Below are positions 7,139 through 15,777 of a stretch of DNA of 64,000 bases, piece after piece. Position 1 is the stretch's first letter. Each line of letters opens with the position of its first letter. The notes under the pieces were generated by a model. That model saw nothing but the letters and a program-made list of their open reading frames with translations, made no database searches and was not told the origin of the DNA. Both the position numbers and the translations under genes were made by a program. The stretch spans positions 340,338 through 404,337 of the forward strand of contig NZ_QWEG01000003.1 of NCBI RefSeq assembly GCF_003515685.1, given 5' to 3'. Source of the DNA: Neobacillus notoginsengisoli. GTDB taxonomy: Bacteria; Bacillota; Bacilli; Bacillales; Cytobacillaceae.

Positions 7139-8059
7139 TTAATCGCCTTCAAGCTTTTCCAATTCGGATTTTATTTCGTTCCAGTTCATATTTTCCCCAA
7201 TAAACACCATGTTTAATGGAATATTCATCTCCTCTTTTAGGAAAGAGGGCATACCGTACGAGTATTGAAACAGCTCGGGATAAGCCGTTCCTTGAAATTT
7301 AATATAACCTTTAATCCGGTAAATGGCATCGGGAAGGTGGTTACGAAGAAACTGGTCAAACTTCTCTCTGCTCACTGAAGTATGAAAAGTGTGTACATAA
7401 GTTCCCAGGCCAAGCGCCTTTGTATTTACATTTCCGCTTTTACCTTTTCCACTTGATAAGGAGAGGTTCCTTAGTTCATTTAATGGAACCTTTGAATAAT
7501 CCGTAAGCACGCACTTCGCCTTAGGATTCATTGCCTGGAGGCTGATGACGATATCTGCCTTTTCCTTTTCGGTTAAATCGCTCGACTTGTTAACAATAAG
7601 GTAATCGGCATGACGGACCTGTTCAAGGAGTAATTGTTGAAGCTGCGGGCCCATCAGATTTCTGTCCAGCCAACGTTGGCCATCAACGGTGGACACAATC
7701 CCTTTCAGTTGAATTTTATCGGCAAACAACGGCGATAGCAAAGCATCCAAGACCTCGACTGGATGGGCCGCCCCTGTTGTCTCGACATAGATGGCATCAG
7801 GATTTTCGAGCATTAGCAGCCCCTGTAGTTGGGCTTCAACCTGACCGCTCATCGTACAGCATATACATCCCCCAAGCAGTTCCTTCAAGGCGACGTCTTC
7901 CCCAACCTCACCCGAGTCGATTGAAACGTTGCCCAGTTCGTTCATCATGACAGCAACTTTTCTACCATTTGTCCGTTCTTCCTCTAGCAGCCGTTTTAAT
8001 AAGGTTGTTTTCCCGCTCCCAAGAAAGCCAGATAAAATATATACTTCTGCCTGCTTCAT
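7139..8059 (-). CDS. CobW/G3E-family GTP-binding metallochaperone
   Basis: This 306-residue protein carries the Walker A GFLGSGKTT near residue 11, the metal-binding CxCC-type motif GGCICC near residue 64, and an NKSS/NKxD-like guanine-specificity element. These define the COG0523 (CobW, YciC, YeiR) G3E GTPases, which deliver metals, commonly zinc, to client enzymes. The C-terminal CobW domain follows (FQGTAYPELFQYSYG). It is four bases downstream of the 134-residue gene and probably co-transcribed with it. I see no clear Zur operator. Confidence 0.88.
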   Translation of the reverse strand: MKQAEVYILSGFLGSGKTTLLKRLLEEERTNGRKVAVMMNELGNVSIDSGEVGEDVALKELLGGCICCTMSGQVEAQLQGLLMLENPDAIYVETTGAAHPVEVLDALLSPLFADKIQLKGIVSTVDGQRWLDRNLMGPQLQQLLLEQVRHADYLIVNKSSDLTEKEKADIVISLQAMNPKAKCVLTDYSKVPLNELRNLSLSSGKGKSGNVNTKALGLGTYVHTFHTSVSREKFDQFLRNHLPDAIYRIKGYIKFQGTAYPELFQYSYGMPSFLKEEMNIPLNMVFIGENMNWNEIKSELEKLEGD

Positions 8060-8063
8060 TTCC

Positions 8064-8468
8064 CTATTCCCCTTCTAATTGGGCACTCTCCTGATCCTCC
8101 AGGATTTCTATTACCATCGCCTCAATCATTCTGCCAATTTCAATCAGATTTTTATCCGTTAAATAGCCTGTTTTCTGAAACCATTCTTCCTTGCATTTCC
8201 ACAAAGGGATATACCCATTTGGATAATAGTCATCTTCTTGCTCCACACCTATTTCAATAACTGATTCATAATCATCCTCGAAACACGCACCGGGTGGAAG
8301 TCTTTTTCCTTTTTTCGATCGAATAAGTTCAAGTATTAATTTTATCCCGTGTAAATCGAAATTCGGCTGGAATTTTTCCTGGAGTGTTTTGCATAAATTT
8401 TCACAAGCAAATTCCATTTCCAAAACCCTCTCCTTGAGCTGATCATCAAAATGGATTATTTGTTCCAA
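8064..8468 (-). CDS. Hypothetical protein upstream of the CobW-like gene
   Basis: A 134-residue acidic protein I do not recognise. It contains DYESVIEIGVEQEDDYYPNG and a C-terminal helical region; there is no signal peptide or membrane segment. TTG at 8468 is the likely start because GGGGTGA precedes it at normal distance. It ends four bases before the GTPase gene, so the two probably form an operon, but that does not reveal its role. Confidence 0.65.
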   Translation of the reverse strand: MEQIIHFDDQLKERVLEMEFACENLCKTLQEKFQPNFDLHGIKLILELIRSKKGKRLPPGACFEDDYESVIEIGVEQEDDYYPNGYIPLWKCKEEWFQKTGYLTDKNLIEIGRMIEAMVIEILEDQESAQLEGE

Positions 8469-8612
8469 TCATTTTCACCCCATTTATCCTCTGTCGATTC
8501 ATCCAGCCCCATCACTATGCGCTAGTGGTAGCCATCTAAGGACACATTTTATAGTATTTACTCTGTTCTGACAAACCTTATGGTTTACACTTCCTATTTT
8601 TGCAAAACAAAT

Positions 8613-8638
8613 CCCCCGGTATAAAAATACCGAGGGGA
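8613..8638 (-). terminator. Terminator of ctpA
   Basis: CGGTAT / ATACCG inner stem extended by CCCC / GGGG with one unpaired base, just downstream of the ctpA stop. Confidence 0.8.
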
Positions 8639-8654
8639 ATAAAGAAAATTATAT

Positions 8655-10172
8655 TTATTTCATTTCTTTTTTCAAAACTTCGACCGCCTTTTCAAGCTGG
8701 GGGTCGTCCTTGATGATTTTTTCCTGAAGTTTTTCGATTATTTTCTGAGTTGTATCCCCTGTAATGGCGCCCGTTTCCGGCAATTTATTAGCAGCCTGGA
8801 ATTCCTTCACTTTTTTAACCGTCTGCTCATCATAGAACCCATCTGTCCTGCCTGGGTTAAACCCTAGGGCGGCAAGCATTTGCTGCGCCGTTTTTACCTC
8901 ATTGGATGAACTGCCAAGTTTTAATTCAAGCTTGGGGTCCAGATATGGAAGATTGACATAATCAGGGAGATCAACCTTATAGTCCGGCTGAATTCCTTTT
9001 TTATGAATCCAATTACCTTTTGGGGTCAGCCATTTCGCCGTTGTAAATTTTACGTTCGATCCATCAGGGAAATCCTGCGCGGTTTGGACTGTGCCTTTAC
9101 CGAAAGATTTTTGCCCGACAAGAGGGACGTTAGCCGATTCTTTAACGGCCCCGGCCAATATCTCTGATGCACTCGCACTGCCGCTGTCAATAAGAACAAC
9201 GAGCGGGAATTCCGGATTGCCTTCATTTTCCGATTTATATTCTTTCACATTTCCATTTCGGTCCTCAACCTTGAATAGGATTTTTCCTTCAGGCACGAAC
9301 ATGCTTGAGATGGCCACAGCCTGTTCAAGCAGACCGCCCGGATTTTGGCGCAAATCGAGAACAAGCCCCTTCATCCCTTTTTTCTGTAAGCCATTTAAAG
9401 TCTCGACCAGCTCTTTGGATGTATTGGTCGAAAAAGTGGTGATCTGAACTTTCGCGATACCGTCCTCTAACATTTCCCCATGAACGGTTTCAATTGGAAT
9501 TTCATCCCTAATGATCGGAACCTTAATTGTTCCCTCCACGCCAGGCCTTTGGATTGTCAGTTCAACCTTGGTCCCTTTTTCTCCTCTGATCAGCATGACT
9601 GCCTCAGTGGATGACATCCCCTGAATGCTTTTCCCATCGACCATAAGTACAAGGTCCTTTGGTTTCAGGCCTGCCTTTTCAGCGGGCGAACCTTTAAGAG
9701 GTGAAACAATGACGATATGTCCATCCTTTTCCTGTATTTCGGCCCCGATTCCTTCAAAGGAGGAGGAGACACTGTGATGGAATTGCTTTGCCGCTTCTTC
9801 ATCCATATAAGCGGAATAAGGGTCATCCAGTGATTGGATCATGCCGTTGATGGCCCCATTAATCACTTTTCCTTCATCGAGGTCCTCAAAGTATCCTTCT
9901 TTCAAAATATCGTAAGCTTTGTAAAGCTTGTTGAATTCTTCCCGTTCGGATTTTCCTCCTATCACGACCGGATGGGGCTCCTTGCCGAAAGATAGAGCAA
10001 AAGCTGTAATTCCAACTGATAAAAAAACGAGGACGACAAGAAGAATAATAAAATTAAATCTTTTCATCCTAATTTGCGGAGGCTGTTTTACTTGCTCTTC
10101 GTTCTGTTCTTGTTCCTGTACTTGATTCTGTTCATCCACAGCTTTCACCACTTCCACGTTCTGTCTATTCAT
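8655..10172 (-). CDS. ctpA: Carboxyl-terminal processing protease CtpA (S41)
   Basis: This 505-residue membrane-anchored serine protease has an N-terminal cytoplasmic stretch, one transmembrane helix at about residues 38-60, a PDZ domain (GIGAEIQEKDGHIVIVSP ... LKPKDLVLMVDGKSI), the S41 catalytic core and a C-terminal peptidoglycan-binding domain. Visible catalytic elements are the Ser in DSGSASASEI and the Lys in GQKSFGKGTVQ. Such proteases cut extracytoplasmic proteins from the C-terminal side. Synteny with yodJ and deoD, as in Bacillus subtilis, supports ctpA rather than its paralogue ctpB. Confidence 0.88.
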   Translation of the reverse strand: MNRQNVEVVKAVDEQNQVQEQEQNEEQVKQPPQIRMKRFNFIILLVVLVFLSVGITAFALSFGKEPHPVVIGGKSEREEFNKLYKAYDILKEGYFEDLDEGKVINGAINGMIQSLDDPYSAYMDEEAAKQFHHSVSSSFEGIGAEIQEKDGHIVIVSPLKGSPAEKAGLKPKDLVLMVDGKSIQGMSSTEAVMLIRGEKGTKVELTIQRPGVEGTIKVPIIRDEIPIETVHGEMLEDGIAKVQITTFSTNTSKELVETLNGLQKKGMKGLVLDLRQNPGGLLEQAVAISSMFVPEGKILFKVEDRNGNVKEYKSENEGNPEFPLVVLIDSGSASASEILAGAVKESANVPLVGQKSFGKGTVQTAQDFPDGSNVKFTTAKWLTPKGNWIHKKGIQPDYKVDLPDYVNLPYLDPKLELKLGSSSNEVKTAQQMLAALGFNPGRTDGFYDEQTVKKVKEFQAANKLPETGAITGDTTQKIIEKLQEKIIKDDPQLEKAVEVLKKEMK

Positions 10173-10253
10173 GCTATTTTTACCCTTATAATCTAGGATA
10201 CCATCTTTTTAATTGGATGGAAAAAGAAATATTCGTGACCCTCTCTAAAAAAT

Positions 10254-10281
10254 AAAAGGAACCTATGCCGGTTCCTTTTTT
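10254..10281 (-). terminator. Terminator of yodJ
   Basis: AAAGGAACC / GGTTCCTTT hairpin with flanking A/T runs at the stop of yodJ. Confidence 0.85.
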
Positions 10282-11113
10282 AGATTTTCTCTACTTCATT
10301 GAAGAATTCTTCAAGTGTCCAGTCATTTTCGTAGATGGTTTTTGCGGCTTCCCGCCCCACGTACCGAAAATGCCATGGTTCATACTGGTAACCTGTTATG
10401 CTTTCTTTTCCTTTCGGATAACGGAGTATGAATCCGAATTTATGAGCATTTTCCGCAAGCCACTTTCCTTCGACAGTTTCGCCAAATTCTTCTGTCAAAT
10501 TCAAATTTGTGGACCTGCTGGTAATATCCATTGTCAGCCCTGTCTGATGTTCGCTTTGTCCGGGAAGAGCTACAAGCTGAGTGGCTTTTGCAGAGCCGGA
10601 TTTTTTGACCTCGGCATCAAACAGTGCTTTCTGCCTTGTGTAAGAACGGTAGCCGGAAACTGCAAATATCTCGATATTCTGTTCGGCAGCCTTCATGAAC
10701 ATTTCTTCCAAGGCAAGGCCTGCTTCCTCCCTGATGAGGCTTTTTTCAACATCCTGGTCGCCAAAGGAAAAGGGAATATCAGGCTTCATTAAATCCTTTG
10801 GTTTGTAATCGCTCGAAAGGAAAAACTCTTTATTTACGAGCGAAAGCATATTTTCAGGATTGAGAATGACTTTTTTTCCATTTGCCTCTGCCACCTGATT
10901 GAAATAGACCGCTTCGAGAACAGGCTTGTTTCCATCCGGATTCCGCGGAGAAGACCCTTCATTCGATTGTCCATTTTCTCCATAACGATTTTCTGACTCA
11001 CTTTGAGAATTAAATTTATCTTTTAAAAAGGATACTTTTTTCATAAGGGAATCCATCTCGCTGCAGCCTGCAAGCAGAAAACTGAAGCTAATGATCATAA
11101 TTGTTTTTTTCAC
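10280..11113 (-). CDS. yodJ: D-alanyl-D-alanine carboxypeptidase lipoprotein (M15B)
   Basis: This 277-residue lipoprotein trims D-Ala from peptidoglycan stem peptides. A type II signal peptide ends in LLAGC. The M15B/VanY catalytic domain shows SGYRSYTRQ, the zinc-binding SEHQTGLTMDI and the later EPWHFRYVG. GTG at 11113 is chosen because GGGTGG is five bases upstream and it gives a normal lipoprotein signal. It lies between deoD and ctpA, an order shared with Bacillus subtilis. Confidence 0.88.
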   Translation of the reverse strand: MKKTIMIISFSFLLAGCSEMDSLMKKVSFLKDKFNSQSESENRYGENGQSNEGSSPRNPDGNKPVLEAVYFNQVAEANGKKVILNPENMLSLVNKEFFLSSDYKPKDLMKPDIPFSFGDQDVEKSLIREEAGLALEEMFMKAAEQNIEIFAVSGYRSYTRQKALFDAEVKKSGSAKATQLVALPGQSEHQTGLTMDITSRSTNLNLTEEFGETVEGKWLAENAHKFGFILRYPKGKESITGYQYEPWHFRYVGREAAKTIYENDWTLEEFFNEVEKI

Positions 11114-11261
11114 GTAAACCACCCATGTCGATTTTTAAGATATTTTGGTATCTGATAGTAGTATAAAGCTCCTTTTTGGTAAGGGCAAGGATGGACTCCG
11201 ATTTTTAAAGCGGAAAACAAGAGATGATATCTGGTAAAGTGATGAATCGTTGGAATGAGAA

Positions 11262-11286
11262 AGGCTCCTCCTAATGGAGAGAGCCT
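11262..11286 (-). terminator. Terminator of deoD
   Basis: AGGCTC / GAGCCT stem with an inner CTCC / GGAG pairing, downstream of the deoD stop on the minus strand; the T-tract is short. Confidence 0.55.
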
Positions 11287-11304
11287 GATTTACCAAGTTG
11301 TGTG

Positions 11305-12009
11305 TTATTCCTTTATTGCCGCTTCCAAAGCCACTTCTATCATATCATTAAATGTCATCTGGCGCTCTTCTGAAGTTGTGACTTCGCCAGTAATGATATG
11401 GTCACTTACAGTCAATACGGAAAGTGCTTTTCTTCCGTATTTTGCTGCGAGTGTGTAAAGGGCAGTCGTTTCCATTTCAAGAGCAAGGATTTGATATTGG
11501 GCAAGCTTTTCGTGATCCGCATTGTCATTGTAGAACAAATCGGCAGTAAATACGTTCCCCACCTTTAAATTCAAGCCCTTTTCAAGACCCGCATCATAGG
11601 CGTTTTTCAATAATTCGAAGTTAGCTGTCGGTGCGTAATCAATTCCGCCGAAATTCAAGCGATTGACTTGGGAATCGGTGGATGCAGTCATAGCAAGAAT
11701 GACATCGCGTACTTTAACATCTTTTTGGATCGCGCCGCATGTTCCTACTCTAATAAGTGTTTTCACATCGTAGCTCTCGATGAGCTCATTCACATAAATA
11801 GAAATAGACGGGATGCCCATTCCAGTTCCCTGAACAGAAATCCTTTTTCCTTTATAGGTTCCCGTATAGCCGAACATGTTCCGGACTTCGTTATAGCATT
11901 TTGCATCTTCCAGGAAAGTTTCTGCAATATATTTTGCGCGGAGTGGATCTCCAGGCAATAGGACGATGTCAGCAATTTCATTTTCTTTTGCACCAATATG
12001 TATACTCAT
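11305..12009 (-). CDS. deoD: Purine nucleoside phosphorylase DeoD-type
   Basis: This 234-residue enzyme cleaves purine (deoxy)nucleosides with phosphate to a base and (deoxy)ribose-1-phosphate in nucleoside salvage. The family signature [29 protein letters not shown] opens the protein, GTGMGIPS binds phosphate, and [10 protein letters not shown] plus VSDHI form the nucleoside site. The start at 12009 follows AGGAGG and agrees with the family N terminus; an earlier in-frame start would add 13 unlikely residues. Length is typical for hexameric DeoD. Confidence 0.95.
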   Translation of the reverse strand: MSIHIGAKENEIADIVLLPGDPLRAKYIAETFLEDAKCYNEVRNMFGYTGTYKGKRISVQGTGMGIPSISIYVNELIESYDVKTLIRVGTCGAIQKDVKVRDVILAMTASTDSQVNRLNFGGIDYAPTANFELLKNAYDAGLEKGLNLKVGNVFTADLFYNDNADHEKLAQYQILALEMETTALYTLAAKYGRKALSVLTVSDHIITGEVTTSEERQMTFNDMIEVALEAAIKE

Positions 12010-12171
12010 ATTTTTGCCTCCTAATTCAATTGTAAGATGTCTAACCACTTAACAATCATATCATAAACGCGAATAATATTAAAACGTTTCCTAGAGAAGA
12101 CTATGAAAGAAGTGGGATAAAATCATTCTGCTTTTCTTGCAAAAATTTCTATCAGTTAAGGAGGAATGAAA

Positions 12172-12300
12172 ATGGGGAAAAAGGACCGGAACCGCATTAA
12201 CGCACCGAAGAAAAACAATCACATTCCGCCAGAGCAAATTGTTGCCGAGCATGAAGCCCACGCGAAAGAGTTTTCAGCGAAAAAACGAAAAAACACCTAA
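12172..12300 (+). CDS. Small basic protein of unknown function
   Basis: A 42-residue reading frame starting MGKKDRNRINAPKKN and ending KKRKNT, behind a strong AAGGAGGA ribosome site seven bases before the ATG and in front of a strong bidirectional terminator. The composition (many Lys, Asn, His) resembles small Bacillus spore or nucleoid-associated proteins, but I do not recognise a family. Confidence 0.65.
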   Translation: MGKKDRNRINAPKKNNHIPPEQIVAEHEAHAKEFSAKKRKNT

Positions 12301-12326
12301 AAAAGGAGCAGGAATGCTCCTTTTTT
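12297..12326. terminator. Bidirectional terminator between the 42-residue gene and spo0M
   Basis: AAAAGGAGCA / TGCTCCTTTT hairpin with loop of four, with A and T runs on both flanks; serves two convergent genes. Confidence 0.9.
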
Positions 12327-12329
12327 AGA

Positions 12330-13100
12330 TTATGAGTAACGCTCGATCACGGTCTGCAGTTGCTGCCTCACAGTGGCTGCGTCCGTTGAAGTCACAACGA
12401 CCCTTACATTCGATTCATCCGTCGCCAGTGCCTCTGATAACAGTCCGCCAATCCCCCTGGCACGCCTGTCAACCTGCATAAGCACTTCGATTTCCCCGTT
12501 TCCAACAGGAAACATCACCACTTCCAGCTCATCAAGACGCCCTTTGAAGCTTCCGGAAACAGGGATGTATTCGAACTCTTGCACAAATGGCAGTCTACGG
12601 CGCATCCTGTAAGGCGCATGTTCACAATCCGCTTCTCTAAGGCGGAAGCCCATCTCTTCAACAGCTGAAAGGATGGATGCCATTCCGGAAGTTGGTACAA
12701 CCCTTATATAATCCGTATCAGTCGGATCCATGGCATTTTTTATATCCAGCCCCGTTGACACCCATATCCTTGTCCTACCTATTGAAACAGGCGTATCCAA
12801 GGGAAGTCTGAACGAAAAGGAAATTTGTTTCCGCTCACCCGCCCCAATATGAAAAGGTTCGGAGATTTTAAACCGGTCAATTGCTGCATTTACATAATGT
12901 TTTTTGTCATCAGACTCTTTAAGGTAGGCTGTATTGAGGATAAGATAAATTGAATCCACACTTTGCGCAATGCTGCCACCCGTTACTTCCACGATCCCTT
13001 TAACAGGATCTCCTGGGGCAAAAGTGTCCCTTTCAAGTTTCGTATCCACTTTTGTACTGCCAATTCCTACACTTGCCAATACTTTGTTAAAAAACGACAT
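12330..13100 (-). CDS. spo0M: Sporulation-control protein Spo0M
   Basis: This 256-residue protein matches Spo0M from end to end: MSFFNKVLASVGIGSTKVDT at the start and an arrestin-like beta-sandwich in the N-terminal half (residues about 10-135). The C-terminal half contains RRRLPFVQEFEYIP and a cluster near DRRARG. In Bacillus subtilis it affects Spo0A-dependent sporulation and cell morphology; its biochemical mode is not settled. Its length equals the usual 255-260. It is transcribed alone, convergent to a tiny gene. Confidence 0.93.
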   Translation of the reverse strand: MSFFNKVLASVGIGSTKVDTKLERDTFAPGDPVKGIVEVTGGSIAQSVDSIYLILNTAYLKESDDKKHYVNAAIDRFKISEPFHIGAGERKQISFSFRLPLDTPVSIGRTRIWVSTGLDIKNAMDPTDTDYIRVVPTSGMASILSAVEEMGFRLREADCEHAPYRMRRRLPFVQEFEYIPVSGSFKGRLDELEVVMFPVGNGEIEVLMQVDRRARGIGGLLSEALATDESNVRVVVTSTDAATVRQQLQTVIERYS

Positions 13101-13223
13101 TCTCTTTCCTCCTCCTTTATTTTGAACATTATGTACTGTGAAATATCCCTGGCGTTGTAATTGGTATGTATACGTTTGGGCCAGGTAAATGTTTCAGAGG
13201 CGATTCATTTTTTCAAAAAAATA

Positions 13224-13243
13224 CGGCCCATGCCAGCAGGCCG
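13224..13243 (-). terminator. Terminator of yozD
   Basis: CGGCC / GGCCG hairpin 12 bases past the yozD stop, followed on the minus strand by a T-rich run (13213-13220). Confidence 0.75.
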
Positions 13244-13254
13244 CTTGTTTCTCT

Positions 13255-13422
13255 TTATCCATTTTCCTCATCAATTATGCATTTATCCAGGAGGTAATCA
13301 AAAGTAATATCAGCTAGTTCCTCAAGCTCCGTTTCTGTTGGGACGTATCCTCTTTTTGTAAGCTCATGAAAGAAAAATTCTGCAATTTCCTCAGTGTCTA
13401 TAATGACTTCAATTTCTCTCAT
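13255..13422 (-). CDS. yozD: YozD-like small protein
   Basis: A 55-residue acidic protein, MREIEVIIDTEEIAEFFFHE at the N terminus and ADITFDYLLDKC later, corresponding to the short YozD family found next to spo0M and yodN in Bacillus. Function unknown. AAAAAGGAGG precedes the ATG at good spacing, and a terminator follows. Confidence 0.85.
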   Translation of the reverse strand: MREIEVIIDTEEIAEFFFHELTKRGYVPTETELEELADITFDYLLDKCIIDEENG

Positions 13423-13559
13423 TCGCGTCGCCTCCTTTTTACAGAATGTATGAACCTCAATTGTTTTTCATGCGTGATGCCAAAATAAAACGTTTTTCAT
13501 ATGGGTGAGACTAAAAGAATGGTGGTGGTGGAAAAACGGGGAAATGGTGAATAATCCAT

Positions 13560-14255
13560 TCAGACGTGTTTTTTTTCATCGTTTTTGTGGATTTCCTGAA
13601 GCTTTTTTACGATTACCTCCATGACCTGGGCGTATTCCCGGTCCCCAAAAAGCTGATGTAAAATCCTGTAATCATTATAGATGTCCAATAGACTGTCAAC
13701 TAGCTCCCTTTTTTGCCTTCTTTTTTCTAGCTCCTGGGCTTCTTCCGATTTCGTATTTTTACTCTCTGTCCTGGACTGGGCCGTTTTTTCTTGCTTGCCG
13801 ATGATGGATAAAAACCCCAGCTTCTTAATAAAGGTGTCAGCATGCTCAGCATCCGCAAGTAAAGTGAGTTCCTCTTCCCCGGCTTCGAGCCATTCTCCGT
13901 CTTTTACCCTGGCAAGCTCGTAAATAATATCCTCCCATGCATCTTCTTTATAGCGCCAAATCTCTGTCCTGACCCCCACAACCCTAAAAAGGTCATTCCC
14001 ATATCCCTTTACCTGGACGAGATCGCCAAAGAAAAATTTGTACTCTATATCAAGATGTTCCTGCTCCAACGGGGTGCCATCGTACTCCGAAAGCAATTGG
14101 AGCGAGGATTCAACGTAAAGCCCTTCACTATTGTTAATTTCATATGCATACTTGCTGCCCATCCACTTGATATCCGTCACCTTTCCGACTGTGCCGTACA
14201 TCAGGATGACAACCGTATCACCCTTTGCGTACTTCGGTTTCTTCCTCTTCTCCAT
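13560..14255 (-). CDS. yodN: YodN family protein
   Basis: This protein has 231 residues from the ATG at 14255, which is about six bases from GGGGGTG (an in-frame GTG lies three codons earlier). The N-terminal half has two short beta-rich repeats (KYAKGDTVVILMYGTVGKV, then KFFFGDLVQVKGYG) that resemble KOW/SH3-like barrels. The C-terminal half is a charged coiled-coil region (about residues 145-195). It corresponds to Bacillus YodN, whose role is unknown. Synteny with yozD and yozE supports the name. Confidence 0.75.
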   Translation of the reverse strand: MEKRKKPKYAKGDTVVILMYGTVGKVTDIKWMGSKYAYEINNSEGLYVESSLQLLSEYDGTPLEQEHLDIEYKFFFGDLVQVKGYGNDLFRVVGVRTEIWRYKEDAWEDIIYELARVKDGEWLEAGEEELTLLADAEHADTFIKKLGFLSIIGKQEKTAQSRTESKNTKSEEAQELEKRRQKRELVDSLLDIYNDYRILHQLFGDREYAQVMEVIVKKLQEIHKNDEKKHV

Positions 14256-14334
14256 CTGATTCACCCCCTGACTCCTGATTGAAATGATTACAATAGTATA
14301 TGCTTGTGGTGTTTAAGCGCACACGAGGCAAAAA

Positions 14335-14368
14335 AGAAAAACCTTTCCAAGTTTAGGAAAGGGTTTTA
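14335..14368 (-). terminator. Terminator of yozE
   Basis: AACCTTTCC / GGAAAGGGTT hairpin overlapping the yozE stop, with T-rich sequence after it on the minus strand. Confidence 0.8.
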
Positions 14369-14590
14369 GCGTTGCTCAGTTTGTACATATTCCTGCCAGG
14401 CTTCATCGAAAACCGCCATTGATTTTAAATAATCCGCGTTCAATTCGAGGTAAAGGGTGATTTCTTCATAATCCTCCGAGTTTTTTGGGAATCCATGGTC
14501 CCGAAAAGCCGCATTCGCAAACTCGCTAATGTCATCCGGCGGCTTCGGATGCCTGTATTTCATTAAAAAGTGATAGAATGATTTCCTCAT
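14366..14590 (-). CDS. yozE: YozE family protein (UPF0346)
   Basis: A 74-residue protein with the YozE signature MRKSFYHFLMKYRHPK, ISEFANAAF, HGFPKNSEDYEEI and YLELNADYL. Members fold as a SAM-like helical bundle; no biochemical role is established. Length matches the family. It precedes yodN in the same direction. Confidence 0.93.
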   Translation of the reverse strand: MRKSFYHFLMKYRHPKPPDDISEFANAAFRDHGFPKNSEDYEEITLYLELNADYLKSMAVFDEAWQEYVQTEQR

Positions 14591-14620
14591 ATGAATCCTC
14601 TCCTAGGTTTACGTCTACTT

Positions 14621-15625
14621 TTATTGCGATAATGGATTTTTGTGGAGCCTTGTTTGGTCGATTTCGATTTTAACTTCGCCATCAACAGCCTTCATACTAG
14701 CATAAGCACCAACTGGAATCGTCGCCAGTGGCTGAGTGTGGCCGAAGTTTACATTCGCGATCACCGGGATGCCCTTCAACTCCGCCTTTGAATGGATGAT
14801 TGATTTCAATGCATCCTCCGTGACTTGGGAATCCTTCTGGAATCTTCCAATTAACACGCCTTTTATCCCGTCTGCACCGGGTTGATGAAGCAAGGATTGC
14901 AAGTTCCGTTCAAAAGTCAATGAATGGGATTCCAGATCATCTTCGATAAAAAGAATCGAATTTTTAAGTGAAGGCATGAATTCTGTTCCGTGCAGCAAGT
15001 TCATCGTACATAAGTTTCCACCAATTAATGTCCCTTCAGCCTGTCCTTCCTGGATAACAGTAAAGCCATTTTGCCTGATAAAATTCCTGTCTTCCTGGTC
15101 AAGATACCAAGCATCATCGCTCCAAACGCCAGATGGCTCGATTTCATATGGCGCGTCATTCGTCACCGCTTCCAGAAAGGAGCTGAGTGTATAGTCAAGT
15201 CCGTGCTTGATCCCGAAAGTGGAAAAATGCGGACCAGAATATGTAATTAGTCCGGTTTTCCGATAAATAGCCAGCGATAAGGCTGTGATGTCACTGTATC
15301 CGCAAAAGACTTTCGGGTTTCTTCTTATAAGATCCCAGTCAATATACTTCAGGAGCTGATTAGAATTATACCCGCCAATGACAGTCAGCATGCCTTTAAC
15401 ATTCGAGTCGGAAAACGCCTCATGTAAATCGTCAATCCTGTTGCCTATAGAAGAGCTGAAAAACTCATCATGGCCATGGACATTCTTCCCGAATGTCACG
15501 TTGAATCCAAGGCCCTCAAGCCTGCTAATAGCAAGTTTCACTTGGTCGCTTTTGATTAAATCCATGCTTCTTGATGGGGCGATCACCCTGATTTCGTCAC
15601 CCGGCGAAAGTCCGTTTGGCAGCAT
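14621..15625 (-). CDS. LD-carboxypeptidase, S66/MccF-like
   Basis: This 334-residue serine peptidase belongs to the S66 family that includes LdcA and the microcin-immunity protein MccF. It shows LSPGDEIRVIAPS at the start, the nucleophile region VIGGYNSNQLL followed by FCGYSDITAL, and late ENVNFGHTQPLATIPVG-type sequence (here ANVNFGHTQP) with the catalytic His. It is most like the YocD branch, so it may cleave LD bonds in wall peptides or detoxify acylated peptides. ATG at 15625 is preferred over an upstream start because GGAGGG precedes it. Confidence 0.85.
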   Translation of the reverse strand: MLPNGLSPGDEIRVIAPSRSMDLIKSDQVKLAISRLEGLGFNVTFGKNVHGHDEFFSSSIGNRIDDLHEAFSDSNVKGMLTVIGGYNSNQLLKYIDWDLIRRNPKVFCGYSDITALSLAIYRKTGLITYSGPHFSTFGIKHGLDYTLSSFLEAVTNDAPYEIEPSGVWSDDAWYLDQEDRNFIRQNGFTVIQEGQAEGTLIGGNLCTMNLLHGTEFMPSLKNSILFIEDDLESHSLTFERNLQSLLHQPGADGIKGVLIGRFQKDSQVTEDALKSIIHSKAELKGIPVIANVNFGHTQPLATIPVGAYASMKAVDGEVKIEIDQTRLHKNPLSQ

Positions 15626-15777
15626 ATCCAATCCCTCCGCAGTCATTGTTAAAACAACATTATCATACCAAACCATCCCGAAGCGTGAATACCCAAAAAA
15701 ATAGGTATTTCAACTGATTTTATTTCAAAAAGATTACGTTAAAATAACAATATGATGACATTGTTAGGAGTTTGAAA